Shown piece by piece: positions 59,524-64,000 of a stretch of DNA of 64,000 nucleotides; within the stretch, counting starts at the first letter, position 1, and every line of letters starts with the position of its first letter. The stretch covers positions 434,001-498,000 of the forward strand of contig NZ_SIZW01000040.1 of the NCBI RefSeq assembly GCF_009866805.1, given 5' to 3'. A program made the position numbers and the translations under genes. The notes below the pieces were generated by a model. That model was not told the origin of the DNA. It worked only from the letters and a program-made list of their open reading frames with translations, and searched no databases. The stretch comes from Schauerella aestuarii. GTDB lineage: Bacteria > Pseudomonadota > Gammaproteobacteria > Burkholderiales > Burkholderiaceae_B.

Positions 59524-59933
59524 TCAGCGGGCTCGAACGTCATCGACAGGGAATTGATGCAATAGCGCAGACCGGTCGGCGGCGGACCATCGGGAAACAC
59601 ATGGCCCAGATGCGAGTCGCACACATTGCACATCACTTCCGTGCGCACCATGCCGTGGCTCACATCGCGCTCTTCGCGCACCAGGGCAGGATCGAGCGGC
59701 TCGAAATAGCTCGGCCAGCCACAGCCGGCGTCGAACTTGGTATCCGAAGCGAAGAGGGCAGTGCCGCAACCCACACAGCGATAGATGCCGGGGGTGGTGG
59801 TATCCCAATAGCGCCCGGTGAACGCGCGCTCGGTACCCTTCTCTCGGGCAACGAAAAATTCTTCAGGCGACAGTTGCGCGCGCCATTCGGCATCGCTCTT
59901 GACGACTTTTTCTGGCGTGACGGGCTTGTCCAT
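59520..59933 (-). CDS. msrB: Peptide-methionine (R)-S-oxide reductase
   Basis: Repair enzyme of 137 residues that reduces the R epimer of methionine sulfoxide. The catalytic Cys125 is in GLRYCINS. Zinc is held by Cys53, Cys56, Cys102 and Cys105 (CVGC, CNVC). [10 protein letters not shown] is conserved. No signal peptide, so it is cytosolic. First gene of the leftward msrB-yciB-bolA-par27 operon. Confidence 0.95.
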   Translation of the reverse strand: MDKPVTPEKVVKSDAEWRAQLSPEEFFVAREKGTERAFTGRYWDTTTPGIYRCVGCGTALFASDTKFDAGCGWPSYFEPLDPALVREERDVSHGMVRTEVMCNVCDSHLGHVFPDGPPPTGLRYCINSLSMTFEPAE

Positions 59934-60259
59934 GAACGGTCTCCAATATTGATAGCGCGTGAACCCTGATCTTGGAGCGCCGTACCGGGGATTGGTTCGG
60001 CGCCTTCATCGGGGTGCTATACACGCATCTTAAACGAGGCAATGCAGGGAATCCCCTAGCTGACGCTTCCCCCTGGGGTCTGACACACTTATTAGACAAT
60101 AACAAATGCATTTGACGGGCCGGGTTGGGGTAATCCACGGGTCGTTCCAAGTGTGATGTGATACTGTTTTGAACCTATAATACGTTTTTGTGTATTACTT
60201 TAACCAGGCCCTGTATCACCCTCGACGGTGGACAAAAGGGTCGACTCGGAGACAAAACC
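59934..60259. promoter_or_regulatory. Divergent control region between msrB and the second Liv transporter
   Basis: This 326-base gap holds no gene. It contains a 12-bp perfect palindrome CAAATGCATTTG at 60103-60114 in an AT-rich patch, and a perfect -10 box TATAAT at 60176-60181 on the plus strand. The transcript would start near 60188, leaving a leader of about 72 bases. No strong -35 is seen, so an activator may be needed. Confidence 0.5.
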
Positions 60260-61429
60260 ATGATGCGTTCCCCACGTTTCGGCCTCACTGTGGCCGCAAT
60301 GTCGCTGGCCCTGGCATTTCCGCTGGCAAGCTCGGCGCAGGTCAAGATCGGCGTGACCGTCGCCAGTACGGGCCCGGCCGCGTCGCTGGGCATCCCGGAG
60401 CGCAATACCGTGGCCCTGTTGCCGCGTGAAGTGGCCGGTCAAAAGGTCGAGTGGATCGTGCTGGACGACGCCACAGATACCACGCAGGCCGTCCGCAACG
60501 CCCGCAAGTTGATCACGGAAGACAATGTCGACGTGCTGGTGGGCACCTCCGTCACCCCGGGTTCGCTTGCCATGGTCGACGTCGCCGCGGAAACCAAGAC
60601 GCCGATGATCAGCGTTGCGGCCAGCGCCAAGATCGTCGAGCCTATCGATGAGAAGCGCCGCTGGGTGTTCAAGACCCCGCAAAACGATGCGTTGATGGCC
60701 AGTGCCCTTGTGGACGCCATGGCCAAGAACAAGGTGAAGACCCTGGGCTTCATCGGCTTTGCCGACGCCTACGGCGACGGTTGGCTGGACGTGATGAAGA
60801 AGGCCGCCGCCACCAAGAACATCGAGATCGTCGCGATCGAGAAGTACAGCCGCACCGACACCAGCGTGACGGGCCAGGTGCTCAAGCTGGTCGGCTCCAA
60901 GCCCGATGCGATCCTGATCGCCGGTGCAGGCACGCCCTCGGCCTTGCCGCAAAAGGAACTGAAGGCCCGCAATTACGGCGGCACGATCTACCAAACGCAC
61001 GGGTCGGCCAATAACGATGTGCTGCGTGTGTGTGGCAAGGATTGCGACGGCATGCTCCTGCCGGCCGGTCCGTTGCTCGTCGCCGCGCAATTGCCCGACA
61101 GCAACCCCGTCAAGAAGTCGGCCCTGACCTACATCCAGGCGTATGAGAAAGCGCACGGCGAAGGCTCGACCAACACGTTCGGCGGCCATATGTGGGATGC
61201 CGGTCAATTGGTGACGGCCGCCTTGCCGGTCGCGTTGAAGTCCGGCGCCAAGCCGGGCACGCCCGAGTTTCGCGTCGCCATGCGCGATGCGCTCGAAGGC
61301 TTGAAGAACGTGCCGGCTTCGCAAGGTGTGTTCAATATGAGCCCGACGGATCATGCCGGTTTTGACGAGCGCTCACGTGTGATGGTGAAAGTCGAAAACG
61401 GCAAGTGGGTATATCAGCCGGGTCTCTGA
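60260..61429 (+). CDS. ABC transporter substrate-binding protein (Liv family)
   Basis: Periplasmic type I binding protein of 389 residues. Signal peptide (AAMSLALAFPLASSA) then QVKIGVTVASTGPAASLG. LLVAAQLPDSNPVKK and TFGGHMWDA are typical of the Peripla_BP_6 group that binds branched-chain amino acids, amides or aromatic acids. ATG at 60260 (GGAGA 8 bases upstream) is used; ATG 60263 is equivalent. First gene of the second Liv operon. Confidence 0.9.
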   Translation: MMRSPRFGLTVAAMSLALAFPLASSAQVKIGVTVASTGPAASLGIPERNTVALLPREVAGQKVEWIVLDDATDTTQAVRNARKLITEDNVDVLVGTSVTPGSLAMVDVAAETKTPMISVAASAKIVEPIDEKRRWVFKTPQNDALMASALVDAMAKNKVKTLGFIGFADAYGDGWLDVMKKAAATKNIEIVAIEKYSRTDTSVTGQVLKLVGSKPDAILIAGAGTPSALPQKELKARNYGGTIYQTHGSANNDVLRVCGKDCDGMLLPAGPLLVAAQLPDSNPVKKSALTYIQAYEKAHGEGSTNTFGGHMWDAGQLVTAALPVALKSGAKPGTPEFRVAMRDALEGLKNVPASQGVFNMSPTDHAGFDERSRVMVKVENGKWVYQPGL

Positions 61430-61459
61430 CCGGCGGGTGTGTCACCATATCAGGCAGGG

Positions 61460-61519
61460 GACGCCGGCCGCATGGCCGGCGTCGTGACATAGGCCGTCGC
61501 CGCTCGCGGATGGCGACGG
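61460..61519 (+). other. Two tandem hairpins between binding protein and permease genes
   Basis: A 10-bp perfect stem GACGCCGGCC/GGCCGGCGTC closes on GCAT (61460-61483). A second stem CCGTCGCC/GGCGACGG with a 10-base loop follows (61494-61519). No T-run is present. Such structures can block 3' decay so that the binding protein is made in excess over the membrane subunits. Confidence 0.55.
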
Positions 61520-61549
61520 GCCGCATACCGATAACACGATAGTGGTTCG

Positions 61550-62587
61550 ATGGACTCAACAATTGCGCTGATCCTGTTGCAGGACGGCATTGTCAACGGC
61601 GCCATTTATGCACTGCTGGGCATGGCGCTCGTGCTCGTCTTCGCGGTTACCCGCGTCATTTTCATCCCGCAGGGCGAATTCGTCGCGTTCGGTGCGCTCA
61701 CCTTGGCCATGCTGGTCAACGGCCGCGTTCCCGGCACGGCCTATCTGATGCCCATGCTGGGCGCCATTGTGCTGCTGCTCGAAATCGGCCGTGCCATTCG
61801 TACCGGCGCCTGGGCCGGACTGTTGCGCACGGCGATCACGTACGTGGCCCTGCCGCTTGCCGTGTTGTGGGCCACGATGCAGTTCGTGGCACCGGATCGC
61901 AATCTGTGGCTGAACATCATCGTCACGCTCATCCTGGTGGTGCCGATGGGGCCGATGGTCTATCGGATCGTCTATCAACCGCTTGCGGAAGCCACGGTGC
62001 TGGTGCTGCTGATCGTGTCGGTTGCCCTGCACTTCGCATTGATGGGATTGGCGCTCGTGTTCTTCGGCGCCGAAGGTTGGCGCACGCCGCCCTTCGTATC
62101 GGGGCAGGTCGACCTCGGTTTCATGACGTGGTCGGCGCAGAGTCTGTTCGTGGTCGGCACGTGCGCGGCGCTCATCATCGCCCTATGGCTGTTCTTCGGT
62201 AAAACGCTGTATGGCCGCGCATTGCGCGCGACGGCGGTCAACCGGCGCGGCGCGCGTCTCGTTGGCATCAGCACGACGATGTCGGGCACGCTCACCTTTA
62301 CGCTCGCAGTGGCCATCGGTGTCGTGTCGGGGATGTTGATCGCACCGGTCACGACCGTGTACTACGACACCGGCTTTCTGATCGGGTTGAAAGGTTTCGT
62401 GGGCGCCATCATCGGTGGCCTGGTGAGTTATCCGGTGGCCGCAGCCGGCGCATTGCTGGTCGGCATTCTCGAGGCCTTTTCGTCTTTCTGGGCCAGTGCC
62501 TACAAAGAAGTCATCGTGTTTACGTTGATCATTCCGGTGCTGTTGTGGCGCTCGTTCGGCAGTCATCACGTGGACGACGAGGAATAA
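61550..62587 (+). CDS. Branched-chain amino acid-type ABC permease (LivH family)
   Basis: Inner-membrane permease of 345 residues. GIVNGAIYALLGMALVLVFAVTRV and IPQGEFVAFGAL are the LivH N-terminal pattern, and FLIGLKGFVGAIIGGLVSYP the C-terminal part. It is longer than the 292-residue LivH of the first cluster because of extra membrane sequence near residues 60-130. Stops 3 bases before the fused partner gene. Confidence 0.9.
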   Translation: MDSTIALILLQDGIVNGAIYALLGMALVLVFAVTRVIFIPQGEFVAFGALTLAMLVNGRVPGTAYLMPMLGAIVLLLEIGRAIRTGAWAGLLRTAITYVALPLAVLWATMQFVAPDRNLWLNIIVTLILVVPMGPMVYRIVYQPLAEATVLVLLIVSVALHFALMGLALVFFGAEGWRTPPFVSGQVDLGFMTWSAQSLFVVGTCAALIIALWLFFGKTLYGRALRATAVNRRGARLVGISTTMSGTLTFTLAVAIGVVSGMLIAPVTTVYYDTGFLIGLKGFVGAIIGGLVSYPVAAAGALLVGILEAFSSFWASAYKEVIVFTLIIPVLLWRSFGSHHVDDEE

Positions 62588-62590
62588 ATC

Positions 62591-64000
62591 ATGCGCAAGA
62601 ATCATGTGTTGATCGCGCTGTTCGTCGTCGTGCTGGCCGTGTTGCCCATGACGACGGCCACGCCTGAGTTCTGGATCACCCAACTCAATTACATCGGCCT
62701 GGCCAGTCTGGTCGTGCTGGGTCTCGTGCTGCTTACCGGCGTGGGCGGTTTGACCTCGTTCGGTCAGGCGGCCTTCGTGGGCGTGGGCGCCTACACCACG
62801 GCGTGGCTTACCACCCAATACGGCGTGTCGCCCTGGTTGGCGCTGGTTGCGGGCCTGGTGCTTACGGCGTTGATCGCCTTTACGCTGGGCGCGATTACGT
62901 TGCGCCTGTCGGGCCACTATCTGCCTTTGGGCACCATCGCCTGGAGTCTGTCGCTCTTCTATCTGTTCGGCAATATGGAAGCGCTGGGCAAGCACGACGG
63001 GATCGCCGGCATTGCACCGCTCACGTTTTTCGGGTGGTCGCTCAGCGGCGGGCGCAATATGTACTACCTGATCTGGGTACTCGTGTTGCTGGCGGTGTGG
63101 GCCACGCACAATCTGCTCGATTCGCGCCCTGGGCGTGCCATCCGTGCACTCAAGAGCGGCGCGGGCATGGCCGAATCGATGGGGGTGAACACCGCCGCCT
63201 ACAAGATCATCATCTTCGTTTATGCCGCGCTGTTGGCGTGTGTGTCCGGCTGGCTGTACGCGCACATGCAGCGCGCCGTCAGTCCGAGTCCGTTCGGGCT
63301 GAACTACGGCATCGAGTACCTGTTCATGGCCGTTGTGGGCGGCGCAGGCTATGTGTGGGGCGCACTGCTGGGCTCGGCCGTGATTCTGATCCTGAAGGAC
63401 CAGATCCAGAACTGGATGCCGCGCTTGTTCAATACGGATGCCAACTTCGAACTGATCGTGTTCGGTGTGATGCTGGTGCTCGTGCTGCAATATGCACGCG
63501 ATGGCTTGTGGCCGATCTTGAGCGGGTTGTTTCGTCGTTTGACCGGTGGCGCCGGCTCGCGTCGCCATGCGCCTGCACCGCCCGAAGCTCCGGCGCTGCC
63601 CAAGCGCGAGCGCGATGCGCCCACCGAACATGTGCTCGAGGTGGATGCCATTCGCAAGGAATTCGGCGGCCTGGTGGCAGTCAACGACATCAGCTTCAAT
63701 GTGCGTACCGGCGAGATCGTGGGCTTGATCGGCCCCAACGGCGCCGGCAAGAGCACGACGTTCAATCTGATCACCGGCGTTTTGCCCGCCACCCGCGGCC
63801 AGGTGCGGTTTCGCGGCCAACGCATCGACGGGTTGAGTGCGCGCGCCATCGCCAAGCAAGGGGTTGGGCGCACGTTCCAGCATGTGCAGCTATTGCCCGG
63901 TATGTCTGTGATTGAAAACGTGGCCTTGGGTGCGCATCTGCGCACTGAAGTGGGTGTGGCGGCCGGTGCGTTGCACACCGATCGCGCGCGCGAAGCACAG
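62591..64000 (+). CDS. Fused LivM permease - LivG ATPase, 3' truncated by window
   Basis: The frame is open from ATG 62591 to the window end (470 codons). Residues 1-318 are LivM-like (GLVLLTGVGGLTSFGQAAFVG), a Pro/Ala-rich linker spans about 319-352, and a LivG-like ATPase begins HVLEVDAIRKEFGGL with Walker A GPNGAGKST at 381-389 and VGRTFQHVQLLPGMSV. The signature, Walker B and possible LivF part lie beyond the window. This is the second Liv system here with fused subunits, but it is not a copy of the first: sequences and linkers differ. Confidence 0.9.
   Translation, partial: MRKNHVLIALFVVVLAVLPMTTATPEFWITQLNYIGLASLVVLGLVLLTGVGGLTSFGQAAFVGVGAYTTAWLTTQYGVSPWLALVAGLVLTALIAFTLGAITLRLSGHYLPLGTIAWSLSLFYLFGNMEALGKHDGIAGIAPLTFFGWSLSGGRNMYYLIWVLVLLAVWATHNLLDSRPGRAIRALKSGAGMAESMGVNTAAYKIIIFVYAALLACVSGWLYAHMQRAVSPSPFGLNYGIEYLFMAVVGGAGYVWGALLGSAVILILKDQIQNWMPRLFNTDANFELIVFGVMLVLVLQYARDGLWPILSGLFRRLTGGAGSRRHAPAPPEAPALPKRERDAPTEHVLEVDAIRKEFGGLVAVNDISFNVRTGEIVGLIGPNGAGKSTTFNLITGVLPATRGQVRFRGQRIDGLSARAIAKQGVGRTFQHVQLLPGMSVIENVALGAHLRTEVGVAAGALHTDRAREAQ

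Overview
The window looks like chromosomal DNA of a Burkholderiales bacterium of the Alcaligenaceae (Bordetella/Achromobacter-like). The grounds are high GC, a Gram-negative general porin directly ahead of a 14-gene nuo operon that ends in a DUF2818 gene, a RisA/RisS-type OmpR/EnvZ pair, a Par27-like parvulin, the order msrB-yciB-bolA-par27, smc-zipA-ligA, and repeated Liv-type ABC transporters. This assignment comes from recognising protein families and gene order by eye, not from a search.

Layout. 1-3.7 kb: end of a carbohydrate ABC-permease gene, an SDR dehydrogenase and a GldA-like dehydrogenase, met tail to tail by a LacI-type regulator (probable polyol/sugar operon). 3.7-4.1 kb: a cytosolic copper-storage (Csp) protein. 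4.3-12.7 kb: a divergent catabolic cluster. Leftward are an NTF2-like protein, a PuuE-like polysaccharide deacetylase, an amidase and a GntR/FCD regulator. Rightward is a Liv-type ABC transporter whose second permease and both ATPases form one 835-residue polypeptide. 12.8-19.1 kb: MATE and MFS transporters, a lipid kinase-metallophosphoesterase-PAP2 phosphatase run, and a PaaI-like thioesterase. 19.1-19.6 kb: a 555-base non-coding stretch ahead of the porin. 21.2-36.3 kb: nuoABCDEFGHIJKLMN plus DUF2818, closed by a strong terminator. 36.5-44.1 kb: GNAT, serB and mfd, with ispD-ispF divergent from mfd, then ahpD/ahpC. 44.2-46.3 kb: risS/risA. 46.5-48.9 kb: a TsaB-RimI fusion and a family-4 uracil-DNA glycosylase. 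49.1-57.6 kb: lplT, smc, zipA, ligA. 57.8-59.9 kb: par27, bolA, yciB, msrB. 60.3-64 kb: a second Liv-type transporter, again with fused subunits (LivM-LivG), running off the end.

How it fits together. Most of the window is housekeeping: respiration (complex I), isoprenoid precursors, DNA replication, repair and segregation, tRNA modification, peroxide defence and envelope functions. The accessory parts are three solute-uptake loci with linked catabolic or regulatory genes. Genes are tightly packed, with many ATGA or TGATG stop/start overlaps. I saw no rRNA, tRNA, CRISPR array, insertion sequence or prophage. No clearly new multi-gene system stands out. The best leads are the subunit fusions (LivM-LivG-LivF, LivM-LivG, TsaB-RimI), an ATPase half with an altered signature motif, the uncharacterised amidase/deacetylase/transporter cluster, and a near-leaderless mfd promoter placed inside the ispD start.
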